56,299 bases of DNA, from assembly GCF_005405305.1 (NCBI RefSeq), contig NZ_BJDU01000012.1, forward strand, positions 1-56,299, given 5' to 3'. The position numbers and the translations under genes were made by a program. The notes beneath the pieces were generated by a model, which saw nothing but the letters and a program-made list of their open reading frames with translations, was not told the origin of the DNA and searched no databases. This document shows positions 44,763-54,044 of this stretch, piece by piece (the stretch's first letter is position 1; every line of letters begins with the position of its first letter). The stretch comes from Companilactobacillus formosensis. Its GTDB lineage: Bacteria; Bacillota; Bacilli; Lactobacillales; Lactobacillaceae.

Positions 44763-47411
44763 TTATTTATTAGCTTGCAATTGTTGAATTCTTTGTTGTA
44801 CTTTTGCTTGACGTGATTGATAATCAGCCAATTTTTCTTTTTGTTCAGCAACAACTTTTTCTGGAGCCTTTTCAACGAAGTTCTTGTTAGAAAGTTTCTT
44901 GTTGATACGTTCAATTTCTTTATCAAGTTTAGCTACTTCTTCATTTTGACGGGCAATTTCATCATCAATGTTGATAAGTTCAGCCAATGGAACATACAAT
45001 TCAGCACCATTTGTAACAGCCGTCATTGCTAAAGCGGGAGCTTTGATGTCAGTTGCAACTTTCAAGTCCTTTGGATGCATGAAACGGTCAATATATTCCT
45101 TATTGTTCAAGACCACATCTTTAACCTTGTCGTCTTGAGGTTTGATTAAAATATCAACAGCTTTAGACATTGGTGCATTAGCTTCCAAACGAATCTTTCT
45201 CAATGACTTGATCAATTCGATTAAAATGTCCATCTGATCCATAGCATCACTATCATCGAATTCTTTATGGTCTTCTGGATACTTAGCTTGCATGATTGAC
45301 TTACCGTTGTGAGGCATTGTTAACCAAATCTTTTCAGTAACAAATGGCATGATTGGGTGCATCAATCTCAAAGTTTGATCCAAGACATAAGTCAAGATCA
45401 TCTTCTTTTGCTTCTTAGCAGCTTCATCATCACCAGTTAGAGTAGCCTTACTCATTTCGATATACCAGTCACAGAAATCATTCCAGATAAAGTTGTAAAG
45501 ATTACGACCAACTTCACCAAATTCAAAGTTATCCATCAAACGGTTAACTTCTTTAACTGTGTGATTCAATTTGGCTAAGATCCACTTGTCAGATAAGTCA
45601 TAACTAGTTACTTGTGAAAGATCATCCATAGCTGGAGTGTCATCGTCAAGATTCATAATAACGTAACGAGACGCGTTCCAGATCTTATTGATAAAGTTCC
45701 AAGCAGAGTCCATCTTGTCGTAACTGAATCTCGTATCTTGTCCTGGAGTTGAACCGTTCATCAAGAACCAACGCAAAGCATCAGCACCATATTTTTGGAT
45801 AACGTCCATTGGATCGATACCGTTACCAAGTGATTTACTCATCTTGCGACCTTGTTCATCACGAATCAAACCGTGGATAACAACGTGATCAAATGGCTTC
45901 TTACCAGTAAACTTCAAACTTTGGAAAATCATTCTTGAAACCCAGAAGAAAATAATATCGTAACCAGTAACTAAAGTATTAGTTGGGAAGTAACGCTTGA
46001 AATCTTCTGCGTCAGTATCTGGCCAACCCATAGTTGAAAATGGCCATAGAGCACTTGAGAACCAAGTATCAAGCACATCTTGTTCTTGATCCCAATTTTC
46101 AATATCTTTAGGAGCTTCTTCACCTACATAAGTTTCACCAGTCTTCTTGTTGTACCAAGCTGGAATTTGGTGTCCCCACCATAATTGACGAGAAATAACC
46201 CAATCATGAACGTTTTCCATCCATTGTGTGAAAGTATCTTCAAATCGATCAGGTACAAAGTTAACCTTGTCATCGCCCTTTTGATTCTTCAGAGCCATTT
46301 CAGCAAGTGGCTTCATCTTAACGAACCATTGTGTTGAGAGTCTTGGTTCAACTTGTACGCCAGAACGTTCTGAATGACCAACGCTGTGGACGTAAGGTTC
46401 GATGTTGATCATGTATCCTTGATCTTGAAGGTCTTTAACGATAGCCTTTCTAGCATCGAAACGATCCATGCCGTTATATTTACCAGCATTTTCATTCATT
46501 GTACCGTCAGCATTCATTGTGTTGATACGCTTTAAGTCATGACGATTACCAACAGCAAAGTCATTAGGGTCGTGAGCTGGAGTGATTTTAACCATACCAG
46601 TACCAAACTCTTTATCAACGTAGTGGTCAGTAATAATTGGAATTTTACGATCAACTAATGGAACGACAACTTCTTTACCAACGATGTCTTTGTATCTTTC
46701 ATCATCGGGAGCAACGGCAACAGCTACATCACCAAACATAGTTTCTGGACGTGTTGTAGCAATTTCAATGTAGCCTGAACCATCGGCATATGGATACTTA
46801 ACGTGATAGAAAGCACCTTGGTCATCCTTGTGGATAACTTCGATATCTGACAAAGCAGTTTGTAGTTGTGGATCCCAGTTGATGATGTATTCACCACGAT
46901 AGATCAAACCTTCGTTGTACAACTTAACAAAGACTTTACGGACGGCTTTTGACAAACCTTCATCCAAAGTAAATCTTTCTCGTGAATAATCCAATGAAAG
47001 TCCTAATTTACCCCATTGAGATTTGATTATAGAAGCAAATTCATCTTTCCACTTCCAAACTTCGTCAACAAACTTCTCACGACCTAAATCGTAACGAGAA
47101 ATTCCTTGTTCACGTAGTTTAGCTTCAACTTTAGCTTGAGTAGCAATTCCGGCATGATCCATACCAGGTAGGTATAAAGTGTCATAGCCTTGCATTCTCT
47201 TGTAACGAATCAAAGTATCTTGAATCGTCGTGTCCCAAGCATGACCCAAGTGCAACTTACCAGTAACATTTGGTGGTGGGATAACGATTGAATAAGGTTT
47301 AGCTTTCTTATCTCCAGAAGGTTTAAAAACATCTTCGTCTAACCAAGTTTGGTAACGACCTGCTTCGACTTCTTGGGGATTATATTTTGTATCCATGTCG
47401 ATTTCTCTCAT
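44763..47411 (-). CDS. valS: Valyl-tRNA synthetase
   Basis: Class I synthetase, 882 aa. HIGH is LHLGHAWD and KMSKS is [10 protein letters not shown]. Editing-domain [15 protein letters not shown] is present, and the C-terminal tRNA-binding coiled coil (about 815-880) ends the protein. GGAGGAACAACT precedes the ATG. Control is through the T-box and the long repeat-bearing leader upstream. Confidence 0.97.
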   Translation of the reverse strand: MREIDMDTKYNPQEVEAGRYQTWLDEDVFKPSGDKKAKPYSIVIPPPNVTGKLHLGHAWDTTIQDTLIRYKRMQGYDTLYLPGMDHAGIATQAKVEAKLREQGISRYDLGREKFVDEVWKWKDEFASIIKSQWGKLGLSLDYSRERFTLDEGLSKAVRKVFVKLYNEGLIYRGEYIINWDPQLQTALSDIEVIHKDDQGAFYHVKYPYADGSGYIEIATTRPETMFGDVAVAVAPDDERYKDIVGKEVVVPLVDRKIPIITDHYVDKEFGTGMVKITPAHDPNDFAVGNRHDLKRINTMNADGTMNENAGKYNGMDRFDARKAIVKDLQDQGYMINIEPYVHSVGHSERSGVQVEPRLSTQWFVKMKPLAEMALKNQKGDDKVNFVPDRFEDTFTQWMENVHDWVISRQLWWGHQIPAWYNKKTGETYVGEEAPKDIENWDQEQDVLDTWFSSALWPFSTMGWPDTDAEDFKRYFPTNTLVTGYDIIFFWVSRMIFQSLKFTGKKPFDHVVIHGLIRDEQGRKMSKSLGNGIDPMDVIQKYGADALRWFLMNGSTPGQDTRFSYDKMDSAWNFINKIWNASRYVIMNLDDDTPAMDDLSQVTSYDLSDKWILAKLNHTVKEVNRLMDNFEFGEVGRNLYNFIWNDFCDWYIEMSKATLTGDDEAAKKQKKMILTYVLDQTLRLMHPIMPFVTEKIWLTMPHNGKSIMQAKYPEDHKEFDDSDAMDQMDILIELIKSLRKIRLEANAPMSKAVDILIKPQDDKVKDVVLNNKEYIDRFMHPKDLKVATDIKAPALAMTAVTNGAELYVPLAELINIDDEIARQNEEVAKLDKEIERINKKLSNKNFVEKAPEKVVAEQKEKLADYQSRQAKVQQRIQQLQANK

Positions 47412-47461
47412 AGTTGTTCCTCCATTTTTAACTTTTTTTACTCTGTAATAACTTAATAGTG

Positions 47462-47697
47462 CATGGAATACGGATGCTTACGCATCCCCATAACACTCTC
47501 TAACCGGCTTCACCGAATACCATGGAATACGGATGCTTACGCATCCCCATAACACTCTCTAACCGGCTTCGCCGAATACCATGGAATACGGATGCTTACG
47601 CATCCCCATAACACTCTCTAACCGGCTTCGCCAAATACCATGGAATACGGATGCTTGCGCATCCCCATAACACTCTCTAACCGGCTTCGCCGGTAAG
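47462..47697 (-). repeat. Four tandem 59-bp repeats, each with two hairpins, in the valS leader
   Basis: Units begin at 47462, 47521, 47580 and 47639, exactly 59 bp apart; the last differs at its end. On the valS mRNA strand each has GGATGC-GTAA-GCATCC, a 6-bp stem with a GNRA loop, and a CGGC-GAA-GCCG hairpin. The few differences between copies keep the pairing: the fourth loop is GCAA, still GNRA; copies 1 and 3 swap a G-C pair for G-U. They lie after the T-box terminator and before the valS ribosome-binding site. Confidence 0.9.
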
Positions 47698-47704
47698 AGA
47701 CTGT

Positions 47705-47912
47705 AAAAAAAAGAGCACCCATCCCTAATAGGACGAATGCTCGCGGTACCACCTAAATTAAGAGTTTTCACTCTTCACTCAACAGATAACGGTGGCCCGA
47801 TCATTTAATGATAGCTCACAGGCAACAATCAATTGATTCAATTCGGCAATTCTCAACAACATGCCTTCTCTGAAATCTCCTCAATCAACACTCCTGCTCA
47901 AAGCTGATATTC
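47705..47912 (-). promoter_or_regulatory. T-box leader of valS, valine specifier GTT
   Basis: T-box AGGTGGTACCGCG (about 47741-47753), terminator arms GAGCATTCGTCC and GGATGGGTGCTC with a T-run. The base of Stem I pairs AGCT...CAGG with CCTG...AGCT. Above it TTGATTGA pairs with TCAATTGA, enclosing AGTG on one side and TTGTTG on the other. That makes GTT the specifier, a valine codon, which matches the gene. Confidence 0.88.
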
Positions 47913-47914
47913 TG

Positions 47915-47943
47915 ATAATAAAACATTCTTTATTAAACGTCAA
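47915..47943 (-). promoter_or_regulatory. valS promoter
   Basis: TTGACG (47938-47943), 17-bp spacer, TATTAT (47915-47920), directly after the thiI stop and before the T-box. Confidence 0.7.
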
Positions 47944-47949
47944 TTAATT

Positions 47950-49167
47950 TTATAGCAAACTACTGATGTTTTCTTGATCACTTTCCATGAACTTGTCGCC
48001 GTGTTCAATAGTTGTAATCTTGATACCATCCATAGCACGTTGAAGCAATCCGTCAATATCTAAGACACTTTCAAAATGACGAGTTTTTTCGATACTTGGA
48101 CGTGTTTTTGGTGATGGTGGAGCAAAGACCGTACAGCAGTCTTCGAATGGTTGAATTGAAAGATTGAAAGTATCGATTTTTTCAGCTAAACGAATGATTT
48201 CTGTTTTATCCATCGTTGCTACGGGACGTAAGATTGGTGTTGTTGTGACATCATTGATGGCTGCCATACTTTCCAATGTTTGTGACGCAACTTGACCGAC
48301 AGCCTCACCGTTGAAAATTGCTAAACCGTGTTCTTTTTCACGGATCATATCAGTCAATCTCAACATGAAACGACGTTGAATCGTCATCAAGTAACCTTCA
48401 GGAACACTAGATTTAATAGTTTCTTGAATTTCAGCAAAAGGTACTTCGATAAACTTGATATTGCCACCAAAGGCAGTCAACTTAGAAGTTAGTTCTTTAG
48501 CCTTATTCAAAGCTTGTTCTGAAGTATATGGAGGACTGAAGAAGTGAACCATTTCAATATCCACTCCACGCTTCATAGCCAAGTATCCAGCAACTGGAGA
48601 ATCGATTCCACCAGACAGCATCAACATAGCTTTTCCAGCAGTACCAACAGGTAGACCACCAGCGCCCTTGACTGTTAAGTAGGATAAATAAATTCCATCT
48701 TGACGAACTTCGACAGAAATCTTGATATCAGGGCGTTTCATCTCAACATCAATTCCTGGGAAAGCCTCACAAATGGCATCTCCCAATTGCAAGTTGATTT
48801 GATTAGTATCTAGTTCATAAGTCTTGTCTGCACGTTTAGTTCCTACTTTGAAACTCATGCCGGGCTTATAAGCTTCATGCATCATTTCAACAGCTTTTTT
48901 CTTTACGTCTTCAAAATCACGTGAAACTTTCACACTGAGTGAAAAAGTTTGGATACCAAAAACATTCTTTAATTTTTCCATTACTGGTTTTGCATCGACA
49001 CCGTTTAGCTTAATGTGTAGACGGTCACGATGTGGTTGCATTCTAAGATCAGGGTAATCCTTCAAAACTTTAGCTACATTTCCGTGAAGACGGTCGATGA
49101 AGCTCTTACGGTTTTTACCCTTTGTTGATAGTTCGCCGTAACGAACCATAATTTCAGTATATTCCAT
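47950..49167 (-). CDS. thiI: tRNA 4-thiouridine synthetase ThiI
   Basis: Thiolates U8 of tRNA and can supply sulfur for thiamine, 405 aa. It has an N-terminal ferredoxin-like part, a THUMP domain (about 60-165) and PP-loop [11 protein letters not shown] near 183. It lacks the C-terminal rhodanese domain, as in many Firmicutes, so the persulfide must come directly from the desulfurase encoded just upstream. GGAG precedes the ATG. Confidence 0.95.
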   Translation of the reverse strand: MEYTEIMVRYGELSTKGKNRKSFIDRLHGNVAKVLKDYPDLRMQPHRDRLHIKLNGVDAKPVMEKLKNVFGIQTFSLSVKVSRDFEDVKKKAVEMMHEAYKPGMSFKVGTKRADKTYELDTNQINLQLGDAICEAFPGIDVEMKRPDIKISVEVRQDGIYLSYLTVKGAGGLPVGTAGKAMLMLSGGIDSPVAGYLAMKRGVDIEMVHFFSPPYTSEQALNKAKELTSKLTAFGGNIKFIEVPFAEIQETIKSSVPEGYLMTIQRRFMLRLTDMIREKEHGLAIFNGEAVGQVASQTLESMAAINDVTTTPILRPVATMDKTEIIRLAEKIDTFNLSIQPFEDCCTVFAPPSPKTRPSIEKTRHFESVLDIDGLLQRAMDGIKITTIEHGDKFMESDQENISSLL

Positions 49168-49176
49168 GTATTTCTC

Positions 49177-50322
49177 CTAGTTCAAAATTTGGAAATGATC
49201 ATGAATTTCATCTAAATTCTTAATAAATTCATCCATTTCTTTTTCAGTATTGCTTTCGTCTAAACTAACACGTACGGCACTAGTTGCAACATTTTCTCTA
49301 ACATTCATTGCCTTTAAAGTACCTGATTCCAAACCTTTTTTGGATGAACAAGCACTAGTTGTAGAAATATAAATATCACGATCTTCAAACGTATGCACGA
49401 TTGTTTCACCACGAACGCCATCGATTGTAAAACAAATGATGTGTGGAGCAAAATTATCAGCAATTTGTGAAAAGACGTGAACATTGTCCATAGTCTTCAA
49501 ATGGTTAACTAATTTTTCCTTTAGTTGTTCCATCTTGTCAGCTTTTTTAGCTTCATCCTCTTTCAAAAGACGAATAGCTTTAGCCATACCTGCAATTGCT
49601 GGAGTATTTTCAGTTCCACTACGAAGATTTGACTCTTGACCGCCACCAGCCATCAGTGGTTCAAGTTGCTTGCCTTCTTTCATATAAATGAAACCAATTC
49701 CACGTGGTGCATGGAATTTATGTCCGGAGAAAGTATAGTAATCAACACGTGGATCCATGAACTTATCTTGGATATTCTTACCAATTGCTTGAACAGAATC
49801 AACGTGATAACTGATATTTGGATAGTCTTTTAAAACATTAGCAATTTCATGGATTGGTTGAATTGCACCAATTTCATTGTTAACTGCCATAGTTGAGACT
49901 AAAATCGTATCGTCACGAATAGCATTTTTAAGATCATCAGCACTGATATGACCAGTTTTATCAACTGGTAAATAAGTGACTTCAAAACCTAATTCTTCAA
50001 GTTGATGCATCGTATTCAAAACAGATGGATGCTCAATTTGTGTAGTAATGATGTGTTTACCAAATTCACGCTTCTTAAAAGCCGTACCTTTGATGATCCA
50101 ATTGTTACCCTCAGTACCACCACTAGTAAAAACGACTTCGTCTTGCTTGAAGCCCATTAACTTTGCAATTTGTTTACGAGATGTTTCCAACAATTCATAA
50201 GCTCTTAATCCTAACTTATGCAAACTTGAAGGATTCCCGAAATATTCTTCACTAGCAGCATTGTAAGTTTTTAGAACTGAATCATTAACTTTAGTTGTTG
50301 CACTATTATCAAAATATATCAT
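49177..50322 (-). CDS. Cysteine desulfurase, NifZ type (partner of ThiI)
   Basis: PLP enzyme, 381 aa, with Lys202 in FSGHKFHAPRG and persulfide Cys325 in TSACSSKKG. Both are in the class I arrangement, but with a different loop from the mnmA-linked copy at 18.4 kb. The start is ATG 50322 (MIYFDNSATT) after GAGG; an upstream in-frame ATG is unsupported. The 9-bp gap to thiI and the known nifZ-thiI pair of B. subtilis indicate a dedicated donor for s4U8. Confidence 0.93.
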   Translation of the reverse strand: MIYFDNSATTKVNDSVLKTYNAASEEYFGNPSSLHKLGLRAYELLETSRKQIAKLMGFKQDEVVFTSGGTEGNNWIIKGTAFKKREFGKHIITTQIEHPSVLNTMHQLEELGFEVTYLPVDKTGHISADDLKNAIRDDTILVSTMAVNNEIGAIQPIHEIANVLKDYPNISYHVDSVQAIGKNIQDKFMDPRVDYYTFSGHKFHAPRGIGFIYMKEGKQLEPLMAGGGQESNLRSGTENTPAIAGMAKAIRLLKEDEAKKADKMEQLKEKLVNHLKTMDNVHVFSQIADNFAPHIICFTIDGVRGETIVHTFEDRDIYISTTSACSSKKGLESGTLKAMNVRENVATSAVRVSLDESNTEKEMDEFIKNLDEIHDHFQILN

Positions 50323-50339
50323 TTTTGCCTCACCAAAAT

Positions 50340-50362
50340 AAAAAGGCCTCAAAGGCCCAAAT
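50340..50362 (-). terminator. Short terminator after ezrA
   Basis: GGCC-TTTGA-GGCC followed by TTTTT, close before the desulfurase start. A TATAAT box (50371-50376) lies just upstream of it, so it could instead end a very short transcript. Confidence 0.5.
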
Positions 50363-50398
50363 TTTTATCTATTATAATTTAACACACTTTTAGAAAAA

Positions 50399-52087
50399 TT
50401 AAGAATTAATTGTCTCTTTTATCCGATCAACTGAACCAGATTCAACCTCTTCCAAGGCTTTTGAAATTACATCGACTGATTCTTGATAATTGTAATCATC
50501 ATCAAATAATGAACGCGCATGTGCCAATTCATCGCTGAAAGCACCATCTTTAGTAGCATAACGGTTCGCATATTGAAGCAACTTTTCAGCCAATTGAACG
50601 TTATACTTCAATTTAGAAGTTTTTTCAACCAAGTTATTCAAATCTTCTTGAGTGATGATGACCGCTTTACTAATATCTTCCATATTAATTTGATCAGCAT
50701 CTAAATTATCATATAATTTATTGATCTCATCATAAACCATGTAGAAGTAATCAAGGTAATCATCTGGCAAACCATTCAAACGCAATTGTTCAATCATCTT
50801 TTTTTGAATTTCTAAACGTTTGGCATATTCGTCGACACTATTACGAGCAATTTGTTCACTAGTTAACATTTGATTGAGTTCATCGTTGATATCCTTTTCG
50901 CTAGTCTCAATCTCGTCCAATTCTTTAACGATATTCTTAAAATCAGTTCTTACTTGTGAAAAAATCACCTGTTTATCAGCAATACTCTGCACGTCAGCAT
51001 CATATTCACGACGAACTTCATTCAACGTGTCAAAATTGCCCTTAAAAGTATCCAATGTCTTATCCGTTAAGATATAGCCTTCTTGTAGTTTTCGAATTCT
51101 CTTATCCAAACGATTGTGCTGAAAAACTGCGTGATTGATGTAATCTAAGACAGGTTTTTGTTCCTTTAAAACGTCACGCTTACCGTCTATTTCCAACGTT
51201 AACGTTTCGTACAAGTCATCGATTCTTTGTTTGATATCTTCATTATTAGTATTAACGGCGTCGAAATTCAATTCACCTAATTTATCATTTGATTCATCAA
51301 TTTCTTTTTGAACTTCTTGAATCAAGGCAACTATATCATCGTTGAATTTGAAATGTTGCTTGTCTAGCTTTTGAAAGACAAACTTGATTTCGTCCACTTG
51401 TCCTGGGAAAACTTCATTTAAGTCGTGGAACAAAGGTTCAATAACTTTTAATTGGTCTGTAATCAAACCTAATTTGATTTTAATATCGTCTAAAATTTGA
51501 CTAGCTTCAATATGATCACCCTTAGTAGTCAATTGCTTTTCGTTATCTAATAAATTAGCGATTTCTGACAATTCATCCTCTAACTTATCGGTTGCTGGAC
51601 CATAACTAAATGATTGCGTCAAAACTTGTTTACGTAATGTTTGATATTTCTTTTGTAATTCTTCACTATGAGTGGCATTCAATTCATTGCTCTTTAGCAG
51701 TTCATCAAATCCTTGCGAGATTCGAGAGAGTTCATCTTCAAACTGTTTCAAACTAGCATTGATTTTTTTCAAGTCGCTATTAGCACCGAAAACTTTAAAT
51801 TCGGTGTTCTTGTATTCAGCTCCACGCATTTGTCGAAGAATATCTGAAAAAATCTCTTCTTCTTGCTTGTAGTATTCAACCTTCAACTGGTTAAAACGAT
51901 CATCACTAGCACCAGACAATTTCATCTTAGTTAGTTTCTCAATTTTGCCTTCTAAACGAGCTTCTTTTAAGTGATCAGTTCTATCCTTATATTCGTTTAA
52001 CGTGGAAGCATTTTTCTTTTGTAAAAACCACATGTACCATAAGAAAAATAGAACGATTAAGATTATTCCAATAATAATTACAAACAC
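50399..52087 (-). CDS. ezrA: Septation ring formation regulator EzrA
   Basis: Membrane-anchored spectrin-like protein, 562 aa: an N-terminal membrane segment (about 2-22) and long coiled coils over the rest. It restrains FtsZ assembly away from midcell and helps recruit PBP1. The start is GTG with AGGGGTG upstream. The position next to the desulfurase and thiI is shared with many Firmicutes. A -10 (TATAAT, 52128-52133) lies about 45 bp upstream. Confidence 0.93.
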   Translation of the reverse strand: MFVIIIGIILIVLFFLWYMWFLQKKNASTLNEYKDRTDHLKEARLEGKIEKLTKMKLSGASDDRFNQLKVEYYKQEEEIFSDILRQMRGAEYKNTEFKVFGANSDLKKINASLKQFEDELSRISQGFDELLKSNELNATHSEELQKKYQTLRKQVLTQSFSYGPATDKLEDELSEIANLLDNEKQLTTKGDHIEASQILDDIKIKLGLITDQLKVIEPLFHDLNEVFPGQVDEIKFVFQKLDKQHFKFNDDIVALIQEVQKEIDESNDKLGELNFDAVNTNNEDIKQRIDDLYETLTLEIDGKRDVLKEQKPVLDYINHAVFQHNRLDKRIRKLQEGYILTDKTLDTFKGNFDTLNEVRREYDADVQSIADKQVIFSQVRTDFKNIVKELDEIETSEKDINDELNQMLTSEQIARNSVDEYAKRLEIQKKMIEQLRLNGLPDDYLDYFYMVYDEINKLYDNLDADQINMEDISKAVIITQEDLNNLVEKTSKLKYNVQLAEKLLQYANRYATKDGAFSDELAHARSLFDDDYNYQESVDVISKALEEVESGSVDRIKETINS

Positions 52088-52204
52088 ATTTACACCCCTA
52101 ATGACGATTCATTCTTGTCTTTATGAAATTATAACAAATATTACTCCTATTATTATCTAAGTCAGCTTTTCATAATAAAGTTTTAAACTATTCCCAAAAT
52201 AATT

Positions 52205-52233
52205 TTGACAATCACTCGTCATCACGGTATACT
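52205..52233 (+). promoter_or_regulatory. rpsD promoter
   Basis: TTGACA (52205-52210), 17-bp spacer, TATACT (52228-52233): near consensus, as expected for a ribosomal protein gene. Confidence 0.85.
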
Positions 52234-52239
52234 AGCCTT

Positions 52240-52395
52240 CGTGTAAAATATGCAGCAAAGAGCGGCAAGAACGTCAACAGTTATCGACGATTTAGTTCAA
52301 TCAGTAACCTGTGGCTGCACAAGGTGAAATTTGTAACGATAACTGCACGAATGCTAAGCTCTAGTTAATTATTTTACTCCAGACAAACATTTTGG
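52240..52395 (+). promoter_or_regulatory. Structured rpsD leader, probable S4 autoregulatory element
   Basis: About 160 nt between promoter and gene. CAGTTATCG (52278-52286) pairs perfectly with CGATAACTG (52337-52345). TGCAGC (52251-52256) pairs with GCTGCA (52314-52319), and this second helix crosses the first, giving a pseudoknot. S4 represses its own gene through structured leaders in B. subtilis and E. coli; the same is inferred here. Confidence 0.65.
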
Positions 52396-52407
52396 AGGAA
52401 TTAAAAT

Positions 52408-53019
52408 ATGTCAAGATATACTGGCCCACGCTGGAAATTATCACGTCGTTTAGGTATCTCACTTTCAGGTACTGGTAAGGAAATCGCTCGTAGAAACTAC
52501 GCCCCTGGTCAACACGGACCAAATGGTGGCCGTCGTAAGATCTCAGAATACGGTCAACAATTAGCTGAAAAGCAAAAGTTACGTTTCATGTATGATGTTA
52601 ACGAACGTCAATTCCGTAACCTATTTAACCGTGCTGGTAAGATGGATGGTATCCATGGTATCAACTTAATGATCCTTCTTGAAACAAGATTGGATAACGT
52701 TGTTTACCGTTTAGGTCTTGCAAGTTCACGTCCACAAGCTCGTCAACTTGTAAACCACGGTCACATCACAGTTGATGGCAAACGTGTTGATATCCCTTCA
52801 TACGAAGTTCAAGTTGGTCAAAAGATCAGCCTTCGTGAAAAGTCAAAGGACCTTGCTATTGTTAAGGAAAACCTTGAAAACGTTGTTGGTCGTCCTGGTT
52901 TTGTTAGCTTCGACGAAAACACATTGACAGGTTCACTAGTACGTAACCCAGAACGTGACGAACTAGAACCAAACATTGATGAATCACTAGTTGTTGAATA
53001 CTACAACCAAGTACTTTAA
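52408..53019 (+). CDS. rpsD: 30S ribosomal protein S4
   Basis: Primary 16S rRNA binder that starts 30S assembly, 203 aa. The N-terminal domain begins [16 protein letters not shown]. The S4 domain starts near residue 90 ([29 protein letters not shown]). The zinc-binding cysteines of some S4 proteins are absent, so it is the zinc-free form. GGAGGA precedes the ATG. It is a single-gene unit with its own terminator. Confidence 0.98.
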   Translation: MSRYTGPRWKLSRRLGISLSGTGKEIARRNYAPGQHGPNGGRRKISEYGQQLAEKQKLRFMYDVNERQFRNLFNRAGKMDGIHGINLMILLETRLDNVVYRLGLASSRPQARQLVNHGHITVDGKRVDIPSYEVQVGQKISLREKSKDLAIVKENLENVVGRPGFVSFDENTLTGSLVRNPERDELEPNIDESLVVEYYNQVL

Positions 53020-53027
53020 TATTTGGA

Positions 53028-53070
53028 CAAAAATACATTCACTATTTGGTGGATGTATTTTTTTTGCCTT
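53028..53070 (+). terminator. Terminator after rpsD
   Basis: AAATACATTCAC-TATTTG-GTGGATGTATTT (one G-U pair) followed by a run of T. Confidence 0.85.
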
Positions 53071-53085
53071 ATTTTATACATAAAT

Positions 53086-53132
53086 AAAAAGAACACTATC
53101 AGAATGAAATAATCTCATTCCAATAACGTTCT
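53086..53132 (-). terminator. Terminator of the small membrane-protein gene
   Basis: Long imperfect hairpin GAACGTTATTGGAATGA / TCATTCTGATAGTGTTC, then TTTTT on the minus strand, directly after the TAG stop of the gene. Confidence 0.7.
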
Positions 53133-53303
53133 CTACTTGAATTTAATCCTACTTAATGAATTTAAAATAAGTAGCAGACCAACGATACTTGCTATCAAGC
53201 CGCTCCACCACATGACTCCAAAGGTTGCGTTAAAAAACAATTGGAAAAACGCCAACGTTATGATTACGCCGAACCAAAATTCCGCACATTTATACCACTC
53301 CAT
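53133..53303 (-). CDS. Small membrane protein, unknown function
   Basis: 56 codons from ATG 53303 to TAG, with AAGGG 9 nt upstream; two further ATG codons just upstream are too close to that site. The product starts MEWYKCAEFWFG and has two hydrophobic stretches (about 8-28 and 31-50) joined by NATFGVMWW, ending in a basic tail (SRIKFK). The dedicated terminator and proper ribosome-binding site support a real gene. I do not recognise the family. Confidence 0.65.
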   Translation of the reverse strand: MEWYKCAEFWFGVIITLAFFQLFFNATFGVMWWSGLIASIVGLLLILNSLSRIKFK

Positions 53304-53386
53304 CTTCATCATCCCTTAATTATTATTCTCTTAATTCAACATCATTATAGGATGTTTTTTAAACAAATTAAACTAATAACAAAAAA

Positions 53387-53992
53387 TTAATTTTGTGAAG
53401 AAATTTCTTGATTGAAGTAAATTAAATACTTACTCAATTGTAAGAACTTATCTTTTAATATTTGATCATAATTACCCTTAGCTACTTCATCGGAACTACT
53501 TAACAACTCAAAACCAATTACTAAATCACTAGACTTTACTTTTTGATAACGCTCAACAACTTTTTCAAAATCGTCAGCCGTCAACAATTTACTAGAAGTA
53601 TGATCATTGGAAACTCCCCAACCTTCTCGAATTATCTGCTTTTGATATTTTCTTAAAATTGGGTAATATTCTTGACGATTCCGAATATCTGCTAAGAGAC
53701 TAAATGTGATAAAATAACGGTCTGGCCATAAACCAAACTCTAAATGAGGAGTTTTTTTATAACCCTTTTTATCTTGATTAATAGCCAACCACGTATCTGG
53801 AGGTGGATTTTTCGTCCGTCGCTGGTGCTTTGCTATTTTCATGAAAAATTGCTGTTGATATTCATCTTCTAGATGTTTTAATAAATCCGTACCAAAAACT
53901 TCGAATTTTGGGTCCAAATTTGTTTTAATTAAATCTAAACGTCCAGAAAGTGTCATATCTTCAAAAACTTTAAAATCATTTTTATCAAACAT
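53387..53992 (-). CDS. yktB: DUF1054 family protein YktB
   Basis: 201-aa soluble protein of the UPF0637/DUF1054 family; FDKNDFKVFEDMTLSGRL at the start and HLEFGLWPDRYFITFSLLADI in the middle are characteristic. The function is unknown. In B. subtilis yktA, yktB and yktC are neighbours; here yktA and the yktC-like IMPase are at the other end of the window. AAGGATTGAGAAC precedes the ATG. It is divergent from rarA. Confidence 0.88.
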   Translation of the reverse strand: MFDKNDFKVFEDMTLSGRLDLIKTNLDPKFEVFGTDLLKHLEDEYQQQFFMKIAKHQRRTKNPPPDTWLAINQDKKGYKKTPHLEFGLWPDRYFITFSLLADIRNRQEYYPILRKYQKQIIREGWGVSNDHTSSKLLTADDFEKVVERYQKVKSSDLVIGFELLSSSDEVAKGNYDQILKDKFLQLSKYLIYFNQEISSQN

Positions 53993-54044
53993 GTTCTCAA
54001 TCCTTTGTTGTAGAATATATTATATTAATTATATAGGAGGAGCT

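Noticed and set aside
47462-47697. CRISPR array
   Set aside because: The 59-bp units are back-to-back with no variable spacers, and no cas genes are present.
47559-47771. Minus-strand open frame through the tandem repeats
   Set aside because: It is a by-product of the repeat (59 is not a multiple of three), runs through the T-box terminator, and lacks a ribosome-binding site.
53991-54044. Upstream ATG for rarA
   Set aside because: It overlaps the yktB start codon and gives a non-family Cys/Tyr-rich extension, while TAGGAGGAGCT precedes ATG 54045.
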